Below, in pieces: positions 11,465 to 24,044 of a DNA stretch of 64,000 nt; within the stretch, counting starts at the first letter, position 1, and the number at the start of each line of letters is the position of its first letter. The stretch is taken from positions 2,412,501-2,476,500 of the forward strand of contig OX359193.1 in the NCBI GenBank assembly GCA_947172415.1. The letters run 5' to 3'. A program made the position numbers and the translations under genes. The DNA is from Chondrosia reniformis. Lineage: Eukaryota > Porifera > Demospongiae > Chondrillida > Chondrillidae. The notes beneath the pieces are model-generated. The model saw only the letters and a program-made list of their open reading frames with translations. It did no database searches and was not told the DNA's origin.

Positions 11465-13119
11465 CTGACGAAGAATCGGAAGTAGTGGGTTATTATATAG
11501 TGAAAATTATTAGACATGCTGGTTTGTTATTGAAATCAAGGTGTAGCGGTTATGTGTGAAATATTGAGTAATCTGGCCGCGATATCTGGTATATTAGGGG
11601 CGGGGCGGGGATTATTCGCCCTCAATTGAATTCTCTAGTAGCTGAATTAGTATAGCTTTGTCTAAATATGGAGGGAGATGACCACTAATTGACCTTGAAA
11701 GATCGCGATTGAGACCATTGGCGGAGAGTCGTGAGACCCTTTATGAATTGGTGAGCTGATGTCGAATCAAAATATGCGTACGAGGTATGCGTACGAGGTG
11801 GTGTTTACGAAATGAATTCAGCAGGGTAATGGGAGGGCTAGTGTATAGAAGAGGGATGTGGATTTCTAGAGTGTAACTGATGGATTGCAGGGGTGTAAGT
11901 TTTTAGTTGTCTAGCTAGGTAGAGTAGATGTGATTGGGTAAAGGAAAGTGTAATTTGCTAGACGTATGGAGAGAGGAGTGGTATAAGAGGAGAGGGGAGG
12001 TAAAGAGCGATGCTAGTATAAGGACTAGTAGTACTATAGTATAAGTAGGCCAGTATAATGCAGACATACATTATGTAAGTACGTAGTGTGTAGGGTTTGT
12101 GAACTACAGACTACAGACAAACTGATTAGCAGTTTTGGACTCCAGTTGGGTACATATATACATATGCATATGTACAGTGTAAGTATAGGATGATTGGGTT
12201 GTGGTTCTATTGGTGTAAAATACATATTTGGTAAGATTAATGCAAACAAACATGTTTACCTATGTAAAATCTTACAAATCTCATTGTGTACATGTTTCAT
12301 TGTTAGCAAGGCTAGATACTGTGTCAACATATGAGGTTCAGTTAAGCTTGGGGGTGTCACAGTGTCGAATGTCCACTGAAGGACACTGCTGTGATGCTTC
12401 TAGTCTAGAGTGAAACTCATTATGTTAGGTCTTCCTAGTTAGAGAAGCCAAACAAGATCAGACAGAAGCTGTGGGACAACACAATCCAATGGTAGATGTT
12501 TTGTACGTACATATATAAATTTACAACTGTTTTCAATAAGTGAGATTTAGGTTAGATGGGGGTTGTCACAGTGTTACTTGCCTACCAAGCAGACTGTTCT
12601 GGTACTCCTATAATAGTATTTTAGAGTGAAACTTATTGCGTTAGATCTTCCTAGTTTAGGACTGGGTTGGCTATCAGTATTTGAATCATTTTGTCAATGG
12701 CTGAAATATACACCCTAAGGGTAAATTTGAATATGTAGTATTATATGATTGATGATGAAATTGTAAAGAGTTACCATTTGTGGTTAGAAATATGCCTAGA
12801 AGTGCATGGCAAAGTGGACAATAGATGTGACAATAGATGCAAAAGAGAATCTAAAGTGGGGTAAGCTTGTTGAACTGTGGTAGCCTTTAAAAAGCCTGGT
12901 AAGTAATGCATGCTCAGCAGAAACAAAAGTTGTGTGATTATTTGTGGGAAAGGTTTCTGCATGTAGTTCCCTAAAGGACAAACACAAATCCCAAATCTGG
13001 CAAATAGCTGGTGATCTGGTTGCCAGTAGCTGCATGGCTGGGTCATTTGAAGGCATATGCACCAGTACATTGGCCTCTTATCAGGGCTCTTGTACATCTA
13101 ACTATAAAATCTATGTACG

Positions 13120-13150
<31 letters not shown>

Positions 13151-14267
13151 GTAGAAGATGCAACAATCTAGGTATAATCGCTATAGAATTAGTTGATCTT
13201 ATATCTTTGATGTGTAATCTATATATTAGTATTTTATCAACTGGAAAACTAGTTTGCAATGTCGTCGAAGAATGCTGATTGTGCTATGACAAGCTGACTA
13301 ATTCCTCTGACATATCTTTACAGGGCAGAACTGGCATTGTACCACGGTCCGCAATAGTAGATCTTCTATCATACGTATGTAACTGCGCTTAGGATTCTTT
13401 TGCCTACGCACACCTGTCACCATTATATTATTTACAATAACTTGTTTAGATAAGAAACTTCCGTATTGAAATGACGTGGTGGTTTATGTAAAATCTTACA
13501 AACATTTACACTGCAGCTGGTAATGTAAGCAAATTCTTTTGAAACCATTAATTATAAACGGCTGGCCCGATTTCCACATGTTCTCGATATTGATATCTAA
13601 TATTTACCATAACTTGTTTAGATTTACGTGTTTATGTAAAATCTTACAAATATTTTAACAGTAATATCATCTATAGATAATGAAATAATCTACAGTATTA
13701 CCTTACAGAGTAATTGATAGCTACGTAAGCAAATTCTTTTGAAACCACTAATTCAATAACTTGTTTATCTAGACGATAGTACTGTAAACAACTACTATAT
13801 AGTGTAAATGTAAATGTTTGTAAGATTTTACATAAACATATACGTAAATGTTTGTAAAATTTTACATAAAACACTACGTAAATGTATTACAAAAGTTTAC
13901 AGACTAATTGTATTATGCAACTTCACTGCATACTTAAGGGCATTTCGTATAAAATGTTAAGGATCTAGGGAATAGGTACCCTTCTTTTGGAAAACGATTT
14001 GTGTAGAGACAATAACTTATAGAACATGAGACTAGACCAAACTGTTTGTCGCTTTTTGAATTAAGTGGTCTCAGTTATCTCTTCTTTTGGTGAAGCAGTA
14101 ACCTTCAAAACAAATAAGAAAAAAGTCAATACATGATATTTTAAATGAAATAAGAAGAATAGTGATTCCAACCATCACTAGCAAATCTCGGACAAGTAAG
14201 AACACAATAAGAGGATCATGTGAAAGGGTATCTATACAGAAATTGAAGTGAGTTAATCAAAAATATC
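11465..14267. other. Non-coding part of the 6,580-bp unit (unit 2)
   Basis: Counterpart of 4885-7687. It has the (TA)n tract near 13126 and the dyad cluster at 13483-13870. The final ~140 bases are a foldback left arm without its partner arm. Confidence 0.7.
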
Positions 14268-14396
14268 AGCTGGCAGCCCATGATTGTTAAAGATTTGCAC
14301 ATTAGATTGAGATGCAATTGAATAATAAACACACTTTATACCATGCAGTGTCCATGTATATACCTGGCTAAACTATAGTATGAGTTGCATGCAGAG

Positions 14397-15381
14397 TTAG
14401 TTGGCCGATGCCATGACTTGGGAAACTGTGGCCAAGGACTCTCTGGGAATCCTTATATAAATTTGATACGCTGAACTTTTCCAGCGTCCCAGTGTCTGGA
14501 TAAGAGCAGCGTCCAGGCCAGCTTGTGCTGCTGTAGTTGCAGCTCCTATCCTGAAACTGTGTCCTGAGTATGGCGAGGGGTCGACACTTGTAGCCTGAAG
14601 TAGCAGCTTTATCTCTTTCACAAATCTTTCCCTTGTAAGGTATGCCCCATCTGTGAACTGAAACAGTGGACCGGGTTGTGAGCCACAAAGGGCTACATAT
14701 GGTGGAAGTGCTGCCAGGGGACATAACTGTTGGTTGGTCTTTCCCAATGTAATAGTGGACTCCTTGCCGAAATGGGTCTGTTTTGGATGCTTCTATGTTT
14801 AGAAAGGCTTTAGTTGGGCAAGTGTGGGAGTCAATGGCAAGATCGCCTATACACAGATGCCAGGTAGGATTGTATGAGTTTGGTGATGGGGCGCATGCTT
14901 CGCCTGATCTTAGGAAGCTGAAGAAGCAGACATTCATGGCTGCCCAAACCATTAATCTATCATAAGAAATAGGTGGAGCTTGCACTATTGTCCATACTTG
15001 TCGGAGGATAGGCGGGGTAATAGGTAAACGTGGTTTTGTTGGTATGGCCGAAGTGGCGCTCTTGATTCCTTTGAGCATCAGCTCAAGGCGGGGTCTGCTG
15101 CCCTCAGGGAAAGGGATGCTGGGGCCACCCATAATGTGGAGATTTCTGACTGCCGAGAGATATGTCTTGATAGTCTGCCATTTTAACCCTTTTAATTCTA
15201 AATATGCTGAAAATAGCAGAAGCTGTTGTTCAGAAGCAAGAAGCGGGGGAAGTGCTGTCTGTTGGCAGAAAGATGGGTAGTGTTTTTGGCCTGATTTGTA
15301 TGTCTGGGATGTGGATTTTGCGATGCCGGCCCCAAGATAGTAGTCAACTACTTCCTCCAGTCTGCTGATAGCCAGTCTGGT
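14397..15381 (-). pseudogene. Tyrosine recombinase of the DIRS-type element (unit 3)
   Basis: Same recombinase with frameshift near 14750. It carries T at 15025, as unit 2 does. Confidence 0.85.
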
Positions 15382-16085
15382 GGTGGGTCTGCCAAGAAGA
15401 ACTGGTGGAGCTCGGGTGGAATGATGGCTGGTTCTGCAGGAGCTTCGGGGACCTGTGTGAGGAAAGAAGAAAGTTGGTTACGTGAGAGGGTATCAGCTGG
15501 GCCATTGTCCTTGCTGGCTATGTGGGCTGCCGAGATGCAGAAGCCGTGAACCATGGCGAAAAGGTGCAGGCCTCTGAGTAAATGCATGACAGCCGGCTCA
15601 GTACTTTTTCCTGCTGTGATGGCATGGACTATGGCTATGTTGTCGCAGTGGATGCGAATGGATTGGCATTGCCACTGTGGTCCCCACAGGGCTGCAACCA
15701 GCACAATTGGTAGTAGCTCCTTGATGGTGATATTCTTTGTAGCCCAGGCTGGGGGCCAACTACCTTGGAACCATTGGCAGGGACACTGGCACCAGGCTCC
15801 ATAGCCCCAAGGGCCTAACGCATCAGAATAGATGTAAGCATCTGGGGTAGCTGCGTATGCATTTAATAGGAAACTGCTTCCGTTCCATCTCGGAAGGAAT
15901 AATCGCCACCACTGCAGGTCAGATCGGAATTCTTTATTTAGACGTAGGAAGTGGTGGTCCTCTTTGGCAGCTTTGGCCAGCTCTATCATCCGACAAACAA
16001 ATACCCTGTCAAACCGGACCACCATGGCAGCATGGTGAAGGACCCCTAGAAGGGATAGAAGTTCCCTCTTTCTGCAGACTTTCTA
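15348..16085 (-). pseudogene. DIRS RNase H domain (unit 3)
   Basis: Same ~225-residue RNase H as in unit 1, with all acidic signature positions visible. Confidence 0.85.
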
Positions 16086-16468
16086 GTCCTGCCAGGCTTC
16101 AAGAGGACTGACAGGCGTGTAAGCTTTTCTTGGGGTAGCCGTACTATCATAGCTTGGGTGTCCAGTTCGATGCCCAGAAAGGTTAGGCATGTAGAGGGAC
16201 CCTCCGCTTTCTCTGGGGCAAGTGGGACACCCAGACCCTGAAGGGTTGCTGTAGCAATAGGCAGGGCCTGAGCTCTCACGTTCGGTGGCTCCTCAAACAA
16301 GTAGTCGTCCAGGTAGTGAATGCAGCATTGAACTCCCTTTTCCTTAGCAAGCCACTGAATTACGTCAGCCACTGCTGTAAATATCTTGGGTGCCGATCTG
16401 AGGCCATTCTGGAGCCCGTCTAGAAGCCACTGCACTAGTTGCTTATCTGGGTAGTGCTGCAGTGCCAC
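16046..16468 (-). pseudogene. DIRS reverse transcriptase with internal deletion (unit 3)
   Basis: Same deleted RT as units 1 and 2, with YLDD present and the fingers/motif A region missing. Confidence 0.8.
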
Positions 16469-16929
16469 CTGCCAAAGAGGAGGTGTCAGGGGGAGGGAGC
16501 TGGTTGGGGAGCCCTCAGCATCAGCCGGTGAGGAGAAGAGTGACCAGAAGCTTCCCTAAGAGCTAGCAGATCCCTAGTATACACATATCTGTGGGACCCT
16601 GCAATGTTAGAAGGTGCATTCTGGTATATATTCATATATATATGCATATTGCACTTGTATATATATGCTAGCCAATGCATCCTTGTACGCGTGCTTGAGC
16701 ATGCAGTTTGTTTTGGCGATTTATTCCCATGCAGTTGACCACACCATGTATCATTTTTTGTTTATATATATATTTTTTAAATAATAATCTGCTCGTAGGA
16801 CATAAAACATGCGGCCTACATATAAGTATATCTATATCTATGCCTATAAGGTAAATCTTCCTAAATATTACCAGGTAGATCCGCTCTAGGAGGTCCTGTA
16901 TAGTTCTGCCTAAGCCTAGCTCGTAGAGG

Positions 16930-18044
16930 TCAGCACTTAGCAGGTGGGGGAAGCAGGGCTGGTGAGCCTCTCGGCCTTGGCTGGGAGTGGGAGCATTCAC
17001 TGCTGCGGTGGCCTGGAGCAGAGCATGTTGCACACACATGGCGATATCTACAGGCATCTGGGAACCTGTAAGAGCCCCCATTCCAGGAGAGGCAGATTGG
17101 AGCTGTAGGTAATCCTGTGTTGTACCGATCCCGGGTGGCCATGGGCCAGGTCTGGGAGGGGGGCTCGTGAGGAGGGAGGCTCATCCACACCCCATGGACA
17201 GGAGGAGGACCGGTGGCTGGAGCTGCAGCAGAACTGGCAGACTGCAGTGCGCCGACCCTGTGAGGCTACAAAGTGGGCATATAGGCTTGGGTCCACACCC
17301 TTCAAGTTGGTGCATCGATTGGAGGCTGCCTGAATCCTGAATGCGCGATCATAAATGCGCCATCCATCTCCCTGGAATTGGAGATGGGCTTGAAGGATAG
17401 TGTTTGCGTGGGCGGAGAGCTGGGGCAGCATGTGGGGGTGAAAGACACAAGGAGCTGCTGTGAATCTGTGGAAACACAGGAGCCAAGTGAAAATATCGTC
17501 CACTGTCTTGCGGCTACGTTTTGCCAATGCCATAGCAAGACAGTGGCAGGGGCTTCCGGAACAGTCCTCTTGTGATAGAGATGGCCGCATAAGAGGGGCA
17601 GGCAGGGACCAGTGCAGCTCCACGAAGGAGAATTCTTTCAGACACTGGATGAGCTTGGGGGGCAACGGTTCCCCCATGTCGCAAACAGCTAACTAGGGTA
17701 AGGATGTTGTGAGCATGGGGGACTCCTTGGCGAGGTCTGCTGGGGAGGAATTGCCGATCAAGCCTGGACAAGTCCGGGGCAAGGAGGGTGGCTGGTGGGC
17801 TTAGGAGTCGGGAGAGTGCAGGGCTAAGTGTGCCAGTTGTGCAGCGGAAGGGATCTGGCCTGCTGGATGGGAGCAGCTTGTTGGACTGCATTGGAGGAAA
17901 TGAGAGAAAAATCCCAATTGGAGATGTGGGTAGTGGGGCCATAGCCACTGCTCCGAAAAGTTGTTGTGTAACTGTAATAGAAAGGTATATGAGGGATTGC
18001 ATAAGAGTAGAGTAGACGTGCGATGATAGGAATGAATGCGTCAT
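16930..18044 (-). pseudogene. gag: DIRS-type gag-like gene, frameshifted (unit 3)
   Basis: Copy of the unit 1 gag remnant in frames 18044-17514, 17677-17048 and 17190-16930. The knuckles and frame breaks are the same. Confidence 0.7.
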
Positions 18045-19699
18045 CTGACGAAGAATCGGAAGTAGTGGGTTATTATATAGTGAAAATTATTAGACATGCT
18101 GGTTTGTTATTGAAATCAAGGTGTAGCGGTTATGTGTGAAATATTGAGTAATCTGGCCGCGATATCTGGTATATTAGGGGCGGGGCGGGGATTATTCGCC
18201 CTCAATTGAATTCTCTAGTAGCTGAATTAGTATAGCTTTGTCTAAATATGGAGGGAGATGACCACTAATTGACCTTGAAAGATCGCGATTGAGACCATTG
18301 GCGGAGAGTCGTGAGACCCTTTATGAATTGGTGAGCTGATGTCGAATCAAAATATGCGTACGAGGTATGCGTACGAGGTGGTGTTTACGAAATGAATTCA
18401 GCAGGGTAATGGGAGGGCTAGTGTATAGAAGAGGGATGTGGATTTCTAGAGTGTAACTGATGGATTGCAGGGGTGTAAGTTTTTAGTTGTCTAGCTAGGT
18501 AGAGTAGATGTGATTGGGTAAAGGAAAGTGTAATTTGCTAGACGTATGGAGAGAGGAGTGGTATAAGAGGAGAGGGGAGGTAAAGAGCGATGCTAGTATA
18601 AGGACTAGTAGTACTATAGTATAAGTAGGCCAGTATAATGCAGACATACATTATGTAAGTACGTAGTGTGTAGGGTTTGTGAACTACAGACTACAGACAA
18701 ACTGATTAGCAGTTTTGGACTCCAGTTGGGTACATATATACATATGCATATGTACAGTGTAAGTATAGGATGATTGGGTTGTGGTTCTATTGGTGTAAAA
18801 TACATATTTGGTAAGATTAATGCAAACAAACATGTTTACCTATGTAAAATCTTACAAATCTCATTGTGTACATGTTTCATTGTTAGCAAGGCTAGATACT
18901 GTGTCAACATATGAGGTTCAGTTAAGCTTGGGGGTGTCACAGTGTCGAATGTCCACTGAAGGACACTGCTGTGATGCTTCTAGTCTAGAGTGAAACTCAT
19001 TATGTTAGGTCTTCCTAGTTAGAGAAGCCAAACAAGATCAGACAGAAGCTGTGGGACAACACAATCCAATGGTAGATGTTTTGTACGTACATATATAAAT
19101 TTACAACTGTTTTCAATAAGTGAGATTTAGGTTAGATGGGGGTTGTCACAGTGTTACTTGCCTACCAAGCAGACTGTTCTGGTACTCCTATAATAGTATT
19201 TTAGAGTGAAACTTATTGCGTTAGATCTTCCTAGTTTAGGACTGGGTTGGCTATCAGTATTTGAATCATTTTGTCAATGGCTGAAATATACACCCTAAGG
19301 GTAAATTTGAATATGTAGTATTATATGATTGATGATGAAATTGTAAAGAGTTACCATTTGTGGTTAGAAATATGCCTAGAAGTGCATGGCAAAGTGGACA
19401 ATAGATGTGACAATAGATGCAAAAGAGAATCTAAAGTGGGGTAAGCTTGTTGAACTGTGGTAGCCTTTAAAAAGCCTGGTAAGTAATGCATGCTCAGCAG
19501 AAACAAAAGTTGTGTGATTATTTGTGGGAAAGGTTTCTGCATGTAGTTCCCTAAAGGACAAACACAAATCCCAAATCTGGCAAATAGCTGGTGATCTGGT
19601 TGCCAGTAGCTGCATGGCTGGGTCATTTGAAGGCATATGCACCAGTACATTGGCCTCTTATCAGGGCTCTTGTACATCTAACTATAAAATCTATGTACG

Positions 19700-19730
<31 letters not shown>

Positions 19731-20705
19731 GTAGAAGATGCAACAATCTAGGTATAATCGCTATAGAATTAGTTGATCTTATATCTTTGATGTGTAATCT
19801 ATATATTAGTATTTTATCAACTGGAAAACTAGTTTGCAATGTCGTCGAAGAATGCTGATTGTGCTATGACAAGCTGACTAATTCCTCTGACATATCTTTA
19901 CAGGGCAGAACTGGCATTGTACCACGGTCCGCAATAGTAGATCTTCTATCATACGTATGTAACTGCGCTTAGGATTCTTTTGCCTATGCACACCTGTCAC
20001 CATTATATTATTTACAATAACTTGTTTAGATAAGAAACTTCCGTATTGAAATGACGTGGTGGTTTATGTAAAATCTTACAAACATTTACACTGCAGCTGG
20101 TAATGTAAGCAAATTCTTTTGAAACCATTAATTATAAACGGCTGGCCCGATTTCCACATGTTCTCGATATTGATATCTAATATTTACCATAACTTGTTTA
20201 GATTTACGTGTTTATGTAAAATCTTACAAATATTTTAACAGTAATATCATCTATAGATAATGAAATAATCTACAGTATTACCTTACAGAGTAATTGATAG
20301 CTACGTAAGCAAATTCTTTTGAAACCACTAATTCAATAACTTGTTTATCTAGACGATAGTACTGTAAACAACTACTATATAGTGTAAATGTAAATGTTTG
20401 TAAGATTTTACATAAACATATACGTAAATGTTTGTAAAATTTTACATAAAACACTACGTAAATGTATTACAAAAGTTTACAGACTAATTGTATTATGCAA
20501 CTTCACTGCATACTTAAGGGCATTTCGTATAAAATGTTAAGGATCTAGGGAATAGGTACCCTTCTTTTGGAAAACGATTTGTGTAGAGACAATAACTTAT
20601 AGAACATGAGACTAGACCAAACTGTTTGTCGCTTTTTGAATTAAGTGGTCTCAGTTATCTCTTCTTTTGGTGAAGCAGTAACCTTCAAAACAAATAAGAA
20701 AAAAG
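18045..20705. other. Non-coding part of the 6,580-bp unit (unit 3)
   Basis: Counterpart of 4885-7545 with (TA)n near 19706 and the dyad cluster at 20063-20450. No coding region is recognised. Confidence 0.7.
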
Positions 20706-21092
20706 TCAATACATGATATTTTAAATGAAATAAGAAGAATAGTGATTCCAACCATCACTAGCAAATCTCGGACAAGTAAGAACACAATAAGAGGATCATG
20801 TGAAAGGGTATCTATACAGAAATTGAAGTGAGTTAATCAAAAATATCACTTTCGTGTTTGGGTGTACCATCACTTTGGTTATACCGATGCTTTGGAAGTG
20901 ATGTGTATGGTGAAATTACTTTCGTTTCTTGCAGTATATAATTTGCTACTTAATTCTGTATGGTTATCCTTGTCACAGACATGATCCCTTAGTTGTTGCC
21001 TATTCGAGATTTGCTAGTGACTATTGCATGGAAGCAGTTTCATCCCTATTTGCAATTTCATTTTTAAATGTTTGCATTTTATGAAAGATTGA
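20706..21092. repeat. Foldback element A (long imperfect inverted repeat)
   Basis: The left arm (for example GCAAATCTCGG...ATTGAAG, 20761-20828) is complementary, with scattered mismatches, to 20952-21016; outer parts pair as far as GTCAAT/ATTGAC. The inner right arm resembles the perfect foldback at 41292-41673 (shared pieces GTGTATGGT, CAGTATAT, TCTGTATG). Units 1 and 2 keep only the left arm. The following 21093-21724 is AT-rich with no recognisable gene. Confidence 0.65.
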
Positions 21093-21724
21093 CAAACAAT
21101 AGGCAATATATAAACATAATATATTCATGCAACATTTATATCTTCTTTTTCACACACATAGAAGGTATATCTTTTCAGCACCAAGAATTTTTATTTATAA
21201 CCGATCACGAAAGTGATTAATTTTGGAGCCACTTATCTTTTGTATCAACATATGACTTTAAACAAATAGTATTGAAGAAATGTCCACTTAGTATTAATAT
21301 TGGAGGAATATACAAGTGTAAGGTAAGTCCAAAAAGTGAAGCAGAGGATTTAGAAAACAATTAAAGTACAACACTTTGTCAATCCTTTATTGAAACTCCA
21401 CCTGCACAAAAAATGAAAAACGAACTATACTGTAATGATCAGCAACAATTATAAGTAAATAACACCAGTAGAAATCAGATGATTATGGTATTGCTGAACA
21501 TTAGAATCATATTTGAAAAAATCTCTTTTTTAACAAAGGAGATATGGTCAATAATGTCATCGGATTTCATACATTCTTATCAATATGATGTCCAATTTAT
21601 TTCAAAGTATATACAACATTCAGATGCCATTTTTTACAATTTCTACTTGTGTTTGTCAACACTTATTCATATTATGTTTGTTTTTTGCTGTCATTTTCTA
21701 GCCAAAACTTCACAAAATATATGA

Positions 21725-22190
21725 CTCAATACCTGCCCATCAATGCTGCAATATTTCCAAATATTGCACAATCACAACAATACTTAAGGTATAGGTCAAT
21801 CCAACTCATTATAAATTCTATCGGCACTATCGGCGCAGCTCTACCAAAAGTGAGCCTACTATATTGCTCAATACCTGACTGTTATTGCTACAATATTTCC
21901 ACAAATTGCACAATCACAACAATACTTAAGGTATAGGTCAATCCAGCTCATTATAAATTCTATTGGCGCTATCGGCGCAGCTCTGCCAAAAGTGAGCCTA
22001 CTATATTGATCAATACCTGACTGTTATTGCTACAATATTTCCACATATTGCACAATCACAACAATACTTAAGGCATAGGTCAATCCAGCTCATTATAAAT
22101 TCTATCGGCGCTATCGGCGCAGCTCTGCCAAAAGTGAGCCTACTATATTGCTCAATACCTGACTGTTATTGCTACAATATTTCCACAAAA
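21725..22190. repeat. Tandem repeat, 142-bp period, ~3.3 copies
   Basis: CTCAATACCTG-type starts occur at 21725, 21867, 22009 and 22151, exactly 142 bases apart. Each copy includes CACAATCACAACAATACTTAAGG and CTATCGGCGCAGCTCT motifs. Copies differ by only a few bases. The ORFs running through it (21479-21936) change with the repeat and are unlikely to be genes. Confidence 0.9.
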
Positions 22191-22276
22191 CAACACTCAA
22201 TAAGAAATATCTAAACATATACTCTGTTACTTCTATACCAATAAAAGACAGATTTTGTTATTCATTTTAATTACAT

Positions 22277-22293
22277 GGGGGGCTTTGCCCCCC
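22277..22293. repeat. Perfect G6C/GC6 hairpin
   Basis: GGGGGGCTTTGCCCCCC forms a 7-bp stem with a TTT loop and is followed by ACACCCCCC. It stands out sharply in AT-rich surroundings. Function is unknown. Confidence 0.7.
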
Positions 22294-22554
22294 ACACCCC
22301 CCAATATGAATATAGATCATGTATGTGTGTGGTTTACTTACTTTTTTTAATTTCAACTAAGAAGAGCTGTCATCTAGTATCAGCCATTTTGTTTGGTGAC
22401 AGGAAGTAAAACTGTAATAGTGATGATGATTGACGTCATATGTGATTGTGCAAGATTATTTGGGAGCAGTGGCTATGGCCCCAGAACCAAGATGTGCTAA
22501 CTGGTGTGCTTTGCATGTATGAATATGCATTTAACTGGAGGGATAGAGGCCGCT

Positions 22555-22630
22555 GCTGCGTGCTGCTGCCGCTGCTATCACTGCTGCGTGCTGCTGCCGC
22601 TGCTATCGCTGCTGCGTGCTGCTGCCTGGC
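22555..22630. repeat. 28-bp tandem repeat (GCTGCGTGCTGCTGCC core), ~2.7 copies
   Basis: GCTGCGTG starts at 22555, 22583 and 22611. The plus-strand 194-codon ORF (22504-23088) gets its Cys/Leu-rich start from this repeat and overlaps a better-supported spliced gene on the other strand, so I do not call it a gene. Confidence 0.8.
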
Positions 22631-22806
22631 TGCATGTAGCCTGCGTGAGTGTGCTCGTGTTTACCTACCTATCCCTCCCTGGGCTTGCACGAGATGCTAC
22701 AACTAATATGCTGTATTCACCCACTTTTTGTGCGGGGAAGAGGGAATGCTATATGCCGCGTGCGAGCCACATTATTGGTTATCGATCAAGCGAGTGTGGG
22801 ACTTAC

Positions 22807-23191
22807 CCGAAGAGGTCGGCACTAAGTCACCATCCAGCAGCGTCACAGGGGAGATTTGGGTACTCGAATTTGACGTTTCTGCCAGTTGATCTATACGGCG
22901 ATAATGTAAGACAGCAGACTCTAATATCCGTTGGGCTTGTGTTGGCGTCAACTCCGCGAGATCGGGTAGTTGCGGGATGTCCTGCTGCTGGTCATCTTGA
23001 GAAGGGGCGCTGGGGTGACTCTGAGGTGGCCATTGCCTGCGAAGGAATCGTCAGAAGTCGAGAGCCTTTTGGAAGTAACTTCTTGTAAGGGGCGGATTGC
23101 TCCAAAGCGCACGAGGTATTTACTGCTTCGCACTTTCGTTTTTAGTAGGTTACCCGTGGCCACTACGAATAACGCCTGCTATTGGGTTCAT
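22807..23191 (-). CDS. Two-exon gene fragment of unknown function inside the inverted repeats
   Basis: On the minus strand, ATG at 23191 opens a 38-base exon ending CACGG at 23154. A donor GTAACC, a 117-bp intron and the acceptor TTCCTTCGCAG follow, then a 230-base exon (23036-22807) ending at a consensus donor GTAAGT. The phases agree (2 then 1), and the joined frame stays open. The product begins MNPIAGVIRSG, passes through a Pro/Gln/Asp-rich linker (SAPSQDDQQQDIPQ) and then a probable helix (ELTPTQAQRILESAVLHY). I recognise no family. The start lies ~145 bp inside the partial terminal repeat and reads inward, as a transposon-encoded gene would. Later exons were not found. Confidence 0.5.
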
Positions 23192-23334
23192 ATCGTGAGA
23201 TGAGATGAGTGGCACAGGCGTTGTGACGATAGTTGTACAAGTCGGAGTATAATATCTAATATAGGGGCGAGCGCTGCTAACCACCTGGTCCAATTAACTT
23301 TGTATATGAAACATAAACCTGATTGAATCTTTTG

Positions 23335-23545
23335 ACGTTGCAAAATCGTCACCACCTCGTTGCTAAAGAAGATCATTCCTTTTGTGAACGGCTATGATAA
23401 ATCGACGCTCTCCTACGAGAAGGAGCTACCGAATAAGCGAGTTGTAGCGAAGGTTAGATAAAGTGTATTTGTATATGTTCCCGTTAAGTTTGAGGCAGAA
23501 TTGTCCCTATATTGATGCAAAAGAAATTCGTTTAGTCGACCGTAT
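23335..23545. repeat. Partial extra copy of the right inverted repeat
   Basis: The last ~210 bases of the arm, ending CGTTTAGTCGACCGTA, in the same orientation as 24536-24736. The bases after both ends match as well (ATTAAAACTTTGG), so either that flank was duplicated with the end or the element extends further. Confidence 0.8.
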
Positions 23546-24044
23546 TAAAACTTTGGTAATTTAAACTCTGTCTTCTCTTCGTATGTTTTTTGTTCATATT
23601 TTTACATGTAATTGTCCATGTGTAGGAATAAGGAGTGTTATATATTATGCATGTTTAAATACAATCAAGTACTACACAGTGCAAGTTACAAATTTATACA
23701 CGGATACAAGTGACTCCCAAGATAATGACAATCAGGTATATTTAATACTACAAGACTTTAGCCACACTGAAATTCTCAACTGCTGTATACGGAGTAGTAG
23801 TCTACAGATCATGTAAGGTTAAACACATGGCCTTCTAATTACCTTTTCACACCTTAGTATAGCCTTAGCCATTATCAGCAAAAATTCCAGTCTCATGCAG
23901 GGGTCAGCCAATAATCACCGCAGATTTGACTTGCCTTGAGTGTGAGCTAGGAGTACCGTTGGTTGCTTGCATGCATTCACATAAACAACAGGGTTAGAGA
24001 CAATTTGGTAACTTGCACACAAGGGACATAAAGGCTGGAACCTT
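23546..24044. repeat. ~500-bp dispersed block, copy 1
   Basis: Sequence including TTGTCCATGTGTAGGAATAA and GTGACTCCCAAGATAAT. It recurs in part at 24737-25075 and again at 25109-25600. The end of the block (from ~23868) matches, inverted, the right end of the Merlin-type element near 27115-27190. No coding potential is recognised. Confidence 0.75.

Larger units (their letters stand above)
7688..14267 (-). repeat. Unit 2 of the triplicated 6,580-bp block
   Basis: Same content and order as unit 1, joined directly to it at ATATCA/GCTGGCAG. It matches unit 3 at the first noticed variable site (T at 8445) and unit 1 at the second (C at 13407). Such mosaic sharing is what serial duplication or gene conversion would leave. 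Confidence 0.9.
14268..20847 (-). repeat. Unit 3 of the triplicated 6,580-bp block
   Basis: The last copy. Its right end continues without a break into the second half of a foldback element (20849-21092), so this is probably the original right flank of the duplicated segment. T at 19987 replaces the C found at 6827 and 13407 in the other units. Confidence 0.9.

Noticed and set aside
1108..20847. Tandem array formed by recombinase integration of DIRS circles
   Set aside because: The unit boundary lies in a foldback element ~2.8 kb from gag, not at an element end, so a segmental amplification explains it better.
22504..23088. 194-codon plus-strand ORF as a gene
   Set aside because: Its Cys/Leu-rich start comes from a 28-bp tandem repeat, and it lies opposite a spliced gene with consistent phases.
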